Assembly (NCBI RefSeq): GCF_031143425.1
Contig: NC_090447.1
Span: 23,843,426-23,907,425, forward strand
Source: Pleurodeles waltl
Lineage: Eukaryota; Chordata; Amphibia; Caudata; Salamandridae
Direction: 5' to 3'
Length of the DNA: 64,000 nucleotides
In this document: positions 45,070 to 57,353 of the stretch, one piece after another
Position numbering within the stretch: the first letter of the stretch is position 1
Layout: every line of letters begins with the position of its first letter
The notes under the pieces: model-generated
Database searches by the model: none
What the model saw: only the letters and a program-made list of their open reading frames with translations
What the model was told of the DNA's origin: nothing
Translations under genes and position numbers: made by a program

Positions 45070-46920
45070 TACAGGGCTCGAAAGATGGTATCCACCACCA
45101 GGACCCTCAAAAGGACGTCACACACAAGCATCTCTGTGAATATCTGGTCACGCTGGTCCAGGTCAAAGTCAAAAGTTCAGACTGACCGTGATAAAGCACA
45201 CGCCAACTACGAGGACCCAGTTAGGTCCGCTGACTCACAGTACATTAACCCAAGGTTGCAGGGCATTGTGTGGGTCCACACCGAAGATGTGGCATGCAGC
45301 ACAGGCAATGCATCAGTTCCATGTTGTGATGAGGTTGCAGTGCGAGGTCCTGATGCATCGTCATCGAAAATCCGTGGACAGGGTTTGCACTGTGAAGGCC
45401 GATTCGGAGGATGCTTGGCAAAGCAGAGGCGATGCGTTGATTCCGATGAGCGCTCTGGCTGCGATGTGGAGGTTCTGCATCGTCATTTAGGCTGCTGTTG
45501 ATAAGGGATTTGAGGAGCTTGCTCAGAGAGAAGAATCACGCATCAGTGGTTCCAAAAGCGATGCATTGGTTCAAAGTTGCAGGATGTGGCAGCAATGCGA
45601 GGCTTGCAACAGGTCCAACCCATGCAGTAAAGTCGATGAGTTGGTTCTGCTCAGGATTGCAACACACAGTGGAAGATGTGTTGGTTCCGATGGTTCCACA
45701 GAGGCAATGCATTTAGGACCACTTCCAAGGGTCCATGGCAGGGCTGGCACCATTTGGCAGCGAATACTGACATATTGCAGAGTCCAGATGCAGGAGCAGG
45801 GTTGTTGGAAGTCTTCAGATCAGCAGGCCAGTCAACTAGCGCTTGGAGTCACTCTGGGTTCAGGGTTCAAGCAATGCAGGTCCAGTCCTTCTCACCCAGA
45901 AAAGAGAACAGCAGGTCTGAACAGCAGTGCATGGGGTCCAGCAAAGTAGCAGCCCAGCAGAGCGACAGTCCTTATAGCAGCACCCCAGTCCTTCTTTCTG
46001 GCAGATTACCCACAGGTCCAGAGGTGTACTGAAGTGGTGATGTTTGATGTCCAGTACATATTCCTATTAGTGCCTTTGAAGTGGGGGAGACTTCAAAGAA
46101 TTGCCTTTATGGTGTACAGAGGTCCCTGATTCATGCTCCGGGTGCAGAATCACTATAGGGGGGTATGCAGCTCTTTGTGTGGGGACAGGACACAGCCTAT
46201 TCAGGTGTAAGTGAGGCTGTGTCCAGCTCCTCCTTCCAATCTTGCCATGATGGCCCATCAAGTCACACCTAAGCTCCTTTTGTGTGTGGCTTTTTAGGAA
46301 GAATACGCAAAGCCCAAATATCAACTACTCAGACATGTGATCAGAGACATGCTGCAGGACCAAAATGGCTAAGTAGGAAAATACTAACTTTCTAATGGTA
46401 GCATTTTCAGAATTGCACTTTAAAATCTAACTTCAATATAAGTTATGACTTTTAATTGTGATTCCAGAGATGTTAGACGTGAAGGATTTACCTCTTTCCA
46501 ATTGGGAATCACACTTATAAAGTGTAATAAGGTAATTCCAATGTTACTCGTTGGGAGAGAAAGGCCTTGCAGTAGTGAAAAACAAATGTTGGTGTTTTTC
46601 ACTACCAAGACATATACAACTTAAAAGTACATGCCCTGCCTTTTAAATACATTGGTTAAAGGGCTTTTTAGGTTGGTGGCACAATCAGTGCTGTGGGCCC
46701 ACACATTTAATTTACAGGCCCTAGGTACATCTTGTACCACTTTACCATGTTTAAGACAGTGAGAACAAGCGCTTTAGCACGGGCTAGCAGTGGTAAAGTG
46801 CACAAAGTCCTAAGACCAGCACAATGAGGTCAGAAAAGTGGAGGAGGCAGGCAAAAAGTTTGACGGAAAACAACCCTAAGGCTGTCAGGTCTAACACATT
46901 ATAATATAACCCCGTGTAAA
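45070..46920 (+). repeat. Probable dispersed repeat with quasi-periodic GATGCATTGGTT motifs
   Basis: 45290-45720 repeats GATGC(A/G)TTG(G/A)TTC-like motifs separated by GCAGGATG/GCGAGG stretches. Downstream, 46020-46920 alternates purine-rich blocks without coding potential. The style resembles retroelement leader or LTR DNA, but no termini were found. Open frames at 45085-45501 and 45566-45949 follow the repeat and are not convincing genes. Confidence 0.35.
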
Positions 46921-47332
46921 GCAAAGGACACACAGCTGCTTTAAAAAAATCTAATTTCGGAAAACATTGAGGAGAACAGTTCCAGTCTCACCACACACCG
47001 TGGGTTGGTGTATTAATTGTGATTCTTCCTTCCTTTGCAATGACAGTAATTTAAGATTGTAGCTTTGTGTGAGGGGGGGCTGAGCAGAGTTGAATTACAC
47101 AAATTGTGTGACAAATAAATGCCTCTATTTAGGATTTGTGATTTTTTTCTTTCTTGCAAGGACAATGTTGTTGCCTGATTTTGTGAGGGGGTCAGTGGTG
47201 AGTTCAATTAGTTAGTCCGCAAAGGTTTTACTGTTGCCAGGTGGGTGGTAAATACGACACAAAACGTTTATCGCTGCAGCTCAATTGTTTTTAAATGTAT
47301 GCCAAGGCACTAGAAGGTTGAGATTAAGAGTG
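46921..47332 (+). other. No gene seen
   Basis: Non-repetitive AT-rich sequence next to the LTR at 47333. A duplicated TTTGTGATTTTTTTCTTTC/GTGATTCTTCCTTCC stretch is the only pattern. Confidence 0.4.
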
Positions 47333-50300
47333 TGTGAGAAAGTAGCCTCTTTCTAGCATAGTTACCCCCACTTTTGGCCTGTTTTGTGAGTGTGTGTCAG
47401 TGTGTTTCTACTGTGTCACTGGGATCCTGCTAGCCAGAACCCCAGTGCTCATAGATAAAAACATATATGTCAGTGTGTTTTGCCTGTCTCACTGGGATCC
47501 TGCTAGTCAGGACCCCAGTGCTCATAGTTTGTGGCCTAATATGTATGCCTGTGTAGTGCCTAACTGTGTCACTGAGGCTCTGCTACCCAGAACCTCAGTG
47601 CTTATGCTCTCTCTGCTTTTAAATTTGTCACTTAGGCCAGTGACTTCATTTACCAATTTCAATTGGCATACTGGACCCCCTTTATAAGTCTCTAGCATAT
47701 GGTACCTAGGTACCCAGGGCATTGGGGTTCCAGGACATCCATATGGGCTGCAGCATTTCTTTTGCCACCCATAGGGAGCTCAGACAAACCCCTGCACAGG
47801 CCTGCCACTGCAGCCTGCGTGAAATAACGCACATGTTATTTCACAGCCATTTTCACTGCACTTAAGTAACTTATAAGTCACCTATATGTCTAACCTTCAC
47901 TTGCTGAAGGTTTGGTGCAAAGTTACTAAGTGTGAGGGCACCCTTGCACTAGCAAAGGTGCCCCCACATAGTTCAGGGCCATTTCCCCAGACTTTGTGAG
48001 TATATGTGGCTTCACAATGGTAATTCCGAATATGGCCATGTAACATGTCTAAGACCATGGAATTGTCCCCCCATTCCAAATCTGGTATTGGGGAGCCAAT
48101 TCCATGCATCCTGGGGGCTCCACCACAGACCCCCAGTACTGCCAAACCAGCTCTCTGAGGCTTGCACTGCAGCTACAGCTTCTGCCACCTCACAGACAGG
48201 GTTCTGCCCTCCTGGGGTCTGGGCAGCCCAGTCCCAGGAAGGCAGAACAAAGCATTTCCTCTGAGAGCAGGGTATTACACCCTCTCCCTTTGGAAATAGG
48301 TGTTACAGGATGGGGAGGGGTAGCCTCCCCCAGCCTCTGGAAATGCTTTGAAGGGCACAGATGGTGCCCTCCTTGCATAAACCAGTCTACACCGGTTCAG
48401 GGACCCCTTCTCCCCTGCTCAGGCGGGAAACTGGACAAAGGAAAGGGGAGTGACCACTCCCCTGTCCATCACCACCCCAGGGGTGGTGCCCAGAGCTCCT
48501 CCAGTGTGTCCCAGACTTCAGCCATCTTGCTTTGCAAGGTGTGGGGGCACTCTGGAGGGGTTTGAGTGGCCATTGCCAGCAGGTGACGTCAGAGACCCCT
48601 CCTGATAGGTCCCTACCTGATGAGGTAGCCAGTCCCCCTCTCAGGGCTATTTAGGGTCTCTCCTGTGGGTTCTCTTCAGATTCTGCTTGCAAGTTTCCTT
48701 CAGGAATCCTCTGCAAGAACTTCAGACTCTTCTGACCCCGGATCAACCGCAGCCTGCTCCAAGAAATGCTGTAACTGCAACAAAGTGTCTACAAGAGACA
48801 TTTTTCTTCAGCAACCTCAGCTCCAAGTCAGCAACTGCAACAGTTTCCACGGTGTACATGCTCTGGGGACTCCCTGTCTTCATCCTGCACCAGAAGGACC
48901 GACGAAATCTCCCGTGGAGTGACAGCGTCACTCCCCTGCTCCAAGCAGGCACCTTCCAAGGCGACGATTGATACCCTGGAACTCCTCTCACGGCGACGAG
49001 CATGCTCCTAAGGACACAGAGGGTGGACATCATCGACATAGTCTGTCCTGAGGTCCTGCTGACACAATTTGGAGGAGGTAAGTCCTTGCCTTCCCCGACA
49101 ACGACAGTACCGCTGTGTATTGTGTCTTCTTCGCCTCCTGAGGCCACTGTGCACTCTTTGCAAAATTCCATTGTGCACAGCCTGGCCCAGGTCCCCAGCA
49201 CTCCACCCTGCGATGCTCAACTCGCTGAGTTATTCTCCATTGGCATGAGACCTTCTTTTGTTGTGCTGCATCAACCGCATTTTTCACCTCCTTTGAACCC
49301 AGATCCTGCAGCTTCTGAGGGTGCTGGCTGGCACATCCTGAGGGCTCTCTAAAGTGCTGAAAGCCCACTCTTCCCCCTCACACAGAGTTGAGTACCCCAG
49401 GTCCCTCCTGGGTCCATCTGGCACCATTTTGATGAAAAACACACTTTTTCCGTAGCCAAGGCTTGTTGGTGCCTTCCAACGCAAAATCTCATCTGCAACG
49501 ATCTTCACGCCATGGTACATCTTTTGCATCATGCAGGAACCCACTGGCATCTTCCTAGGGTGCTTTTCTGCAGTCTTTCACTAACCTTCTTCTTTTGCAC
49601 TCTCTTCTGGGTTGGCAGGGGCTCCTGTCCTTCCTGGAACTTATTTCGACTTCTGGGCTTGGTCCCCTTCCTTTGCAGGTCTTCAGGTCCAATAATTCAG
49701 CAGTTGTTCTTTGCAGACTTTGTTGACTGATGCAAAATCCCCAAAACGAGGTGTAGTGTGTCCTAAGGAAACTTAGTACTTTACTCCTGCTTTTCTGGGC
49801 TCTGGGGTGGGGTAATTTACTTACCTTTACTGTATTCTTACTCTCCCAGCGATTCTGCACACACTACACTTGTCTAGGGGGGAGTTTGTGATTCACAATC
49901 CACTTTTTAGTATATGGGTTGTGTTGCCCCTAGACCTATTTTCTCCCACTGCATTCTATAGGATTTCCTACTGTTTGCATTGTTCTATGACTATTTACTT
50001 GTCTAATTTTGGTGTCTAGTGCATATATTGTTTATAATACTTACCTCAAGAAGGAGTATTGGGGGTCATTCTAAGTCTGGCGGGCGGCGGAGGCCGCCCG
50101 CCAGACTTCCCCCCTCCAAAATACCGCTCCGCGGTCGCAAGACCGCTGAGGGTATTTTGGCTTTTGCACTGGGCTGGCGGGCGACCGCCAAAAGGCCGCC
50201 CACCAGCCCAGTGCAAAAACCCTTCCCACGAGGACGCCGGCTCAGAATTGAGCCGGCGGAGTGGGAAGGTGCGACGGGTGCAGTTGCACCCGTCGCGTAT

Positions 50301-50966
50301 TTCAGTGTCTGCAATGCAGACACTGAAATACAAAGTGGGGCCCTCTTACGGGGGCCCCTGCAGTGCCCATGCCATTGGCATGGGCACTGCAGGGGCCCCC
50401 AGGGGCCCCACAACAACCCATACCGCCATCCTGTTCCTGGCGGGAGAACCGCCAGGAACAGGATGGCGGTATGGGCTGTCAGAATCCCCCATGGCGGCGC
50501 AGCAAGCTGCGCCGCCATGGGGGATTCCCAGGGCAGCGGAAAACCGGCGGGAGACCGCCGGTTTTCCGCATCTGACCGCGGCCAAACCGCTGCGGTCAGA
50601 ATGCCCTGCGGGGCACCGCCAGCCTGTTGGCGGTGCTCCCGCCGACCCTGGCCCCGGCGGTCAAGGACTGCCGGGGTCAGAATCGCCCCCATTGTCTCTA
50701 AGATATTTTTGGTACTGTGTCACCCAAATAAATACCTTTATTTTTGGTAACACTGAGTATTGTCTTTACTTGTGTATAAGTACTGTGTAACTATAAGTGG
50801 TATTGCATGAGTTTTGCATGTCTCCTAGTTCAGCCTAAGCTGCTCTGCTATAGCTAGCTCTATCAGCTGCTAGAACACTACTACATTCACTAGCAAGGGA
50901 TAATTGGACCTGGTATAAGGTGTAAGTACCCACGGTGCCCACTACAAACCAGGCCAGCCTCCGACA
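47333..50966 (+). mobile_element. Long LTR (copy E) with hairpin-array insertion
   Basis: Starts TGTGAGAAAG and ends CCTCCGACA, 3634 bp including a 630-bp insertion at 50061-50690. Three hairpins of the CACTGGG...CCCAGTG type lie at about 47417-47602, a GTGAAATAACG hairpin near 47819, CTATTTAGG near 48648, a donor-like site (GT at 49079) and AATAAA near 50729. No target duplication was recognisable. Confidence 0.82.
50061..50690. mobile_element. GC-rich array of about 13 consecutive hairpins (Harbinger-like MITE)
   Basis: Hairpins at 50073-50108 (16-bp arms), 50116-50160, 50162-50218, 50221-50269, 50271-50296 (12-bp), 50298-50330 (15-bp), 50350-50400 (24-bp, 3-nt loop), 50417-50475 (27-bp), 50482-50527 (22-bp, 2-nt loop), 50536-50569 (15-bp), 50571-50600, 50613-50636 and 50652-50677. 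Ends GGGGGTCATTCT and, reversed, GGGGGCGATTCT are flanked by ATT on both sides. The left end shares TCATT and TGGCGG spacing with the Harbinger terminus at 2834. The apparent open frames are by-products of symmetry. Confidence 0.9.
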
Positions 50967-51870
50967 AAGGTAACTTGTGAAGTTTCAACCTTTATTTCGA
51001 GCCTATGGATTACAGCTACCTCACCGCATCATGCCCCACTTACTCTAGTATGATGTCTCATGTCTTTCAGGGATGGCAGAAGGATGTCTAGAAACACACA
51101 AGCCATGAGCACTCGATCTACCTATTATTACATCACCTTACCATGCCTAGAAGACCTTCCTGCTCTCTCTTCATCGACACACAGTAGTTATGAATGGTTT
51201 ATCCATGGCCAGCCATGGATGAACAACCTGTGACCAGGCATCTGTGACCACTAATCTGAATCTGAAGGGTATGGACCTGATTCCGGTGAACAAACAACAG
51301 GTTCTTGTTGCTCATGGTCACATTTGCTAATGATGTATCACATCCACACACTAGTGGGGCTCCTTGGGTAGACATGCCTGTTGTTACTTTCACAGCGAGG
51401 GCTGTGTGGCTCAGTGATGCATGTGCTACTGGCATCGTGACAGTGACAACAGTGGACACAGCGAGTGATACTTACTTCTTTGACGTCTCTTGCATTCTCT
51501 CCTCCGTGCTTTGGCTCTTCTCCTGGTTTTGGCTCGAGAGGTATTCATCTCTGCACTCAGCCTCCCAGGACAAAAGGGACTTGTAATCTTCCTCATCCAA
51601 CCTGTGCACTGTTAGGAAAGCACTGCAGGTAAGAAGACTACAGGAGGGTTTATATCAGCATTTCAAACAATACTTATTCCAATAACTACCACAAGCTCAT
51701 GGCATTCTGAATATACAATGCTGTAGAAGGCAGACAAAGCCTGTCGGGCAGACCTACACTCTGAGCTCCATGCTGCTGCAACATCCTAAGCTTCACCTCC
51801 AAGCCTTCCTCTGCTCTTGCACTATTCTTCCTCCGATGGGCTTCTGCATGTCCATATTAACTGGTACCAA
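50967..51870 (+). other. No gene recognised
   Basis: Unremarkable sequence. Short overlapping frames at 51199-51586 on both strands show no domain. Confidence 0.4.
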
Positions 51871-52558
51871 GGGTCAGATGTATCATTTTATTAAATTGCG
51901 ATTCCCTAATTGCGATTCCTTGTGAATCGCAATAAGGTAATCGCTATTTAAATGTATGAAGCTCATGGAGTTTCATTTTGCGTTTCCTAATGAATCGCAA
52001 AGCGACCTACCTCATTAATATTTATGAGGTTGATAAAAATTTGGCACCCATTAGGAAACGCTAAAGTCATAGGGGTGGTGGCCTGCTGGGCTCAGCAGAC
52101 CACCATGTCTGTGATTGCTTTTAAATATAACAATCTTTTTTTTTTTTAAATGCAGCCCGCTTTCCATTAAGGAAAACGGAATGCATTTAAAAAAGAAAAA
52201 TGAAAAGTTTTCTTTTAATTTTTTAAGAGCAGGCAATTTTTTATGCATTTATTCGCAAAGGGGAAGGAGTATCTTGGGGACCCCTTCCTGTTTGAAAATG
52301 GGATTCCACCTACTTGAAGCAGGGTTAAAAATTTGAATATTTTGCGACCACATTCCAGTCACAAAACATTCTTGCATACCGCTTTGATTCGGTATTAGGA
52401 AGGGACATCCTTGACACGCCCCTTCCTAATACCGAATCCATATGTAATCGCAATTCCAATTTGCGATTCGGTAACAAGTTACCGAAACGCAAATTGCCAT
52501 ACATACCAAAATGCATTTTTGCAGTTGCAAATGGCCCAATGCATGATACATCTGGCCC
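51871..52558. mobile_element. Multi-hairpin MITE 2, related to 43118-43753 in opposite orientation
   Basis: Ends GGGTCAGATGTATCAT and reversed GGGCCAGATGTATCAT; the flanking triplet is CAA on both sides. Hairpins include 52076-52105, 52145-52191 and 52386-52438. The blocks CTCATTAATAT, GCCTGCTG, CATTAAGGAAAACGG and CCCCTTCCTAAT occur in the reverse order to the copy at 43118. Older-looking, with weaker hairpins and long A/T runs. Confidence 0.8.
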
Positions 52559-53554
52559 CAAATGTCCTCCTCCTGGAAGAGAGCGCAATGCATTCATGGA
52601 GTGCAGCCAGGGTCTCTTACTGCTGCCCCGCCTCCTTACCATGTCTCGCTTCATGACTGCTGGGAATAGACCTCACTTTAGCTGCAACTTACACTTCGGT
52701 GGCATTTAACTACTCCTGTGACCCTCCTGTCTCCCGGATGAGTTTATATCCTTGATCTCCCTTCACAAGGCTTCTAGTGCAGATCTTGTGTTATTGTGGT
52801 ACCCTCCTCTCTTAACTACTGCTTCTAATGCATCTTAGTTCCTTGGAAATGTGGGTTCTTCCTCAACATTCCTCGCCACTCCCTTCTCCCTCGGCTCAAT
52901 GAATATTACTTTCCTACACCCTTTGAATGTGGGCGGGTAGCAGGTTTGGGACATATAAAGCATGCAATGGAGAGGAACACGGAGTAATGTGTTTTGCCTT
53001 CACAAAGCTAGCACCGCTCAAATAAAAGATAGGATATTCAACATATAGGGTAAAAAGAGCCCACACAGCTAAAAAAGAGGACACATGTCCAAAACAAAAC
53101 TACAAAACAGTGTTTTCTGTCGCCTGGTTGCTTTCTCTCATTTTTCCTCAATCCCCTCCTTCGCTCAGCCATCGCCTCTGTTCTCCCTATACCAATACCA
53201 GATCCAAGGAGGGAACAGAGTAGGTTAAAATACCTCCCACAGTTCACTGTAGTTCAATCTTTATTTAAAAAAGTCGATTCTTCCATACCTCAAAAGCTGA
53301 AAATACCTACCCTGGGTACTACAGTCCCATCACCCACCTACCTTTCATCAGAAAAGGTCATGGGCATCATTTAGTGGTCGCCAGGGGTTGCAGCTGCGAC
53401 CCCTGGCTTGCCCCTTGCGACCCCTGGCACAGCCTTTGCAACCCCCTGGCCTTAGTGGTGGCAAAATCAGTGCCAGGAACACAGAGGCAGCTCATCCTTA
53501 TGAACTTCAGTTCTGGCTTCACTCTTTGTTTTCTCAGAATTTTGTATAACTTGG
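52559..53554 (+). other. No gene recognised
   Basis: Nothing coding was identified. A reverse open frame at 53038-53247 has no domain. 53370-53450 repeats GCGACCCCTGGC-like motifs about three times. Confidence 0.4.
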
Positions 53555-54775
53555 TATAGGAAGGTGTTATCTTTCTAGCATAGTTACCCTCACTTTTTGC
53601 CTGAGGTCAGTGAGTTTAGACTGTAGTTCACTGGGATCCTGCTAATCAGTCTCTCCCTCTGGATTTGGTTGCTAGCGCCCTTTTTACACCCACAATTGGC
53701 ATACTGGTGCACTCATGTAGGTCCCTAGTATATGGTACTTAGGTACCCAGGGAAATTGTCCACCGGGGGTCTCCCATTGGCTGCAGCATATATTATGTCA
53801 CCCATCGGAGACCACTCAAACTGTGTCTGCAGGCCTGCTATTGCAGCCTGCATGAAATGGTGCACGCAAACTTTCACTACCGAACCTGGTCACTGCACTT
53901 AGACATTATTAATCACCCCTCTAGTAGGCCCTTCAGCCCAAGGGCATGGTTAATGTCTCTAAGTGTGAGGCTAACCCTGCATGAGCAGGGTGCCCTTACA
54001 GACCCCAGGCCCATTCCTGGACTCTGTAAGTGCAGGGAAGCCATCCTAAGCTATATAGAGGACACTGGTCAACATGAGTGGTCCAACTATATAATGGCTT
54101 TTCCAAACCTAGGCATGTTTGGTGTCAAACATGTTAGAATCATGCAACTACACCTATTCCAATGTTAGTTGCATGATACAATGTACTCTGGGGGTTCCTT
54201 AGAGGATCCCCTAGTTCTGCCTGTGCAGCCGTATGGGGTCTAGCTGCCAGCCCACAATGCTGCTGACCCCAGAAACTGTTCTGCCCTCCTGCGCCTCTGA
54301 ACGCCACCAGTCTGCTTTGAAAAGCACATTTGGTGCCCTCCTTGCATAATCCAGTTTGCACCAGTTCAGTTAAGGAACCCCCAGTTCCCACTAAGGTGCA
54401 AAATTGCACAAAGGACAGGGGAGTGACCATCCCCCCTGTCCAGCTCCTCCCCTAGGGAGGTGCACAAAGCTCTGCCAGGTGGCCACTTGATCCTGCCATC
54501 TTGGAAACAAGATGAGCTGAGGCCCCTGGGAGCATCTAACTGGTTAGGCCAGGTAGATAACATCCCTGACCTCCTCTGATAGGTGGGTCACTTCAGAGAG
54601 TGACCAACCCCCTTTTAGGGTTACTTAAGGGCTCCCTCCTGGGTGGGTTTTCAGATTCATCGAGCAAGACTCTCCAAGGAACTCTCTGCAAGTTTCTGCT
54701 ACTGGCTTTTGGAACCGCTGCTAGTCTGCTTTGGAACCAAAACAAGTCTGCTTCTGGTGGGAAGGCTCTGTTTTC
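53555..54775 (+). mobile_element. Long LTR, 5' part (copy F)
   Basis: Starts TATAGGAAGG (a variant of TGTAGGAAGG) and continues with U3-type sequence, including the CACTGGGATCCTGCTAA motif, and reaches the promoter-like area near 54617. It stops where the repeat at 54776 begins. 53870-54290 is the inverted counterpart of 56570-56995. Confidence 0.72.
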
Positions 54776-56285
54776 TTTGGGAAAATGTGATGTGTCCACG
54801 TTGTGTTTTGGGGCATTTTCTGTCGCGGATGCTAGGCCTACCCACACAAGTGAGGTACCATTTTTATAGGGAGACTTAGGGGAACGCAGGGTGGAAGGAA
54901 ATTTGTGGCTCCTCTCAGATTCCAGGACTTTCTGTTACCGAAATGAGAGGAAAAAGTATTTTTTTGGTCAAATTTTGAGGTTTGCAAAGGATTCTGGGTA
55001 ACAGAACCTGGTCAGAGCCCCACAAGTCACCCCATCTTGGATTCCCCTAGTGTCTAGTTTTCAAAAATGTGCAGGTTTGCTAGGTTTTCCTAGGTGTCAG
55101 CTGAGCTAGAGGCCAAAATCTATAGCTAGGCACTTTGCAAAAAACACATCGGATTTCAATGTAAAAATGTGATGTGTCCATGTTGCGTTTCCTGTCACGA
55201 GCATCAGGCCTACCCATGCAAGTGAGGTACCATTTTTATCGGGAGACTTCGAGGAACACAGAATAGCAAAACAAGTGTTATTGTCCCTTGTATTTCTCTT
55301 CATTTTTTACTTTACAGATGTAGACAGTGTGTAAAAAAGATGTGCAATTGAGAAATGCCCTGTAATTCACATGCTAGTATGATGATGTGCAAATAACCAC
55401 TGCTTCTCAACACCTTATCTTGTGCCCATTTTGGAAATACAAAGGTTTTCTTGATACCTATTTTTCACTCTTTATATTTCATTAAATTAATTGCTGTATA
55501 CCCGGTATGAAATGAAAACCCATTGCAAGGTGCAGATCATTTATAGGCTCTGGGTACCTAGGGTTCTTGATGAACCTACAAGCCCTATATATCCACGCAA
55601 CCAAAAGAGTCTAGCAGACATAACGGTATATTGCTTTCAAAAATCTGACATCGCAGGAAAAAGTTACAGAGTAAAACATTGGGAACAATTGTTGTTTTTT
55701 TCACCTCAATTTCAATATTTGTTTATTTCAGCTGTTATTTTCTGTAAGAAACCCTTGTAGGATCTACACAAATGACCCCTTGCTGTATTCAGAATCTTGT
55801 CTACTTTTCAGAAATGTTTAGCTTTCTGGGATCCAGCATTGGTGTCACACCCATTTCCGTCACTAAGTGGAAGGAGGCTGAAAGCACAAAAAATAGTAAA
55901 AATGGGGTATGTCTCAGAAAAATGCCAAAATTGTGTTGAAAAATTGGGTTTTCTGATTCAAGTCTGCCTGTTCCTGAAAGTTGGGAAAATGGTAATTTTA
56001 GCACTGCAAACCACAAGCCTTCTTCTGCAGCCCTTTTTTCCCATTTTGTTTTTAAAAAAATGAAATTTTCACTGTATTTTGGCTAATTTCTTGGTCTCCT
56101 TCAGAGGAACCCACAAAGTCTGGGTACCTCTAGAATCCCTAGGATGTTGGAAAAAAAGGACGTAAATTTGGTGTGGGTAGCTTATGTGGACAAAAAGTTA
56201 TGAGGGCCTAAGCGCAAACTGCCCCAAATAGCCAAAAAAGGCTTGGCACCTGAGGGGGAAAAGGCCTGGCAGCGAAGGGGTTACA
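54776..56285 (+). repeat. Unclassified dispersed repeat with internal duplication
   Basis: A block with GATGTGTCCACGTTG, CTAGGCCTACCCA and GTGAGGTACCATTTTTAT (54786-54900) recurs at 55168-55270, about 380 bp on. The rest is A/T-rich with no domain in any frame. It separates two inverted LTR pieces. Confidence 0.6.
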
Positions 56286-56481
56286 TAAGGCGCAAGGGGC
56301 TTTGAGTAATTTATGGATGGGACGCAAGGTTGTTTTACGCATTCAAAAAATGACTTTAAGTTAAATATTTTGACGCTATACGGGTCTAGCATAAAAAAAT
56401 AAATGTGGAGTTAAGGTTGCGCTGAATTTGCGTTAAAATAAATTAGGCCAATTCAGTGCAAACAAAGTATTAATATGCCAC
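56286..56481 (+). other. Short A/T-rich insert, unclassified
   Basis: Contains GCGTTAAAATAAATTAGGCC and ACGCATTC motifs suggestive of a small interspersed repeat, but no clear ends. Confidence 0.3.
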
Positions 56482-57322
56482 TAATACATAAGGGGAGGTG
56501 GTCACAACTCTCCCTTGCAGGAAATCCTTTTTTATGCCTTTCTGGACAAAGCTTGGCTCTTCAGCAGGAGGGCAGACCAGTGTTTGGGGTGAGCAGCATC
56601 TTGGGATGGCAGCTAGACCCCGTAAGGCTGGACATGCAGAACTGGGGGATCCTCTAAGGAACCCTCAGAGTGCATGGTATCATGCAACTAGCATTGGAAT
56701 TGGTGAAGTTGTATGATTCCAACATGTTTGACACCAAACATGCCTAGGTTCGAAGAAGCCATAATGCAGTTGCACCATTCATGTTGACCAGTGTCCAATA
56801 CACAGCTTAAGATGGCTTCCCCGTACTTACAGAGTTCAGGAATGGGCCTGGGGTCTGTAGGGGCACTCTGCTCATGCCAGGGTACCCTCACACTTAGAGA
56901 CATGCACCCTGTGGTTGGGCTGAAGGGCCAACCAGGGCGGTGACTTAAAATGTCTAAGTGCAGTGACCAGGTTCGGTAGGGAAAGGGTGCCTGCGCGGTT
57001 TCACACAGGGTGCAAGGGCAGGCCTGCAGAGACGGTTTGCATTGGCTCCCTTGGGTGGCATAATAAATGCTGCAGCCCATGGGAGACCCCAGTTGTACCA
57101 ATGCCCTGGCTACCTAAGTACTATATACGAGGGACTTACATGGGTGCACCAGTATGCCAATTGTGGGTGTGAAATGTTTACCAGCAACCAAATTTAGAGG
57201 AGAGAGCACAGTCACAGGGGTCCTGGTTAGCATCTTCCCAGTCTAGAAACTACAGTCTAAACACACTGACATCAGGCAAAAAGTGGGGGGTAACTATGCT
57301 AGAAAGATGGCACCTTCCTACA
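56482..57322 (-). mobile_element. 3' LTR remnant of a Gmr1-like element (copy G)
   Basis: On the reverse strand it starts TGTAGGAAGGTGCC at 57322, next to a polypurine tract, and runs left until truncated near 56482. It is the LTR belonging to the pol fragment at 57323-59061. Confidence 0.75.
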
Positions 57323-57336
57323 TAACCCCCTCCCAA
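57323..57336 (-). promoter_or_regulatory. Polypurine tract of the Gmr1-like fragment
   Basis: The reverse strand reads GGGAGGGGGTTA immediately before the LTR, equivalent to 34091-34105. Confidence 0.75.
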
Positions 57337-57353
57337 ATTAAAGCTAATGAGAC

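Noticed and set aside
45085..45501. Possible host exon after a TTTCTTACAG acceptor
   Set aside because: Two frames are open, no domain is recognised and the sequence passes straight into quasi-repetitive DNA.
50019..50790. Overlapping frames of more than 200 codons on both strands
   Set aside because: The hairpin array is self-complementary and GC-rich, which keeps frames open on both strands at once; none resembles a protein.
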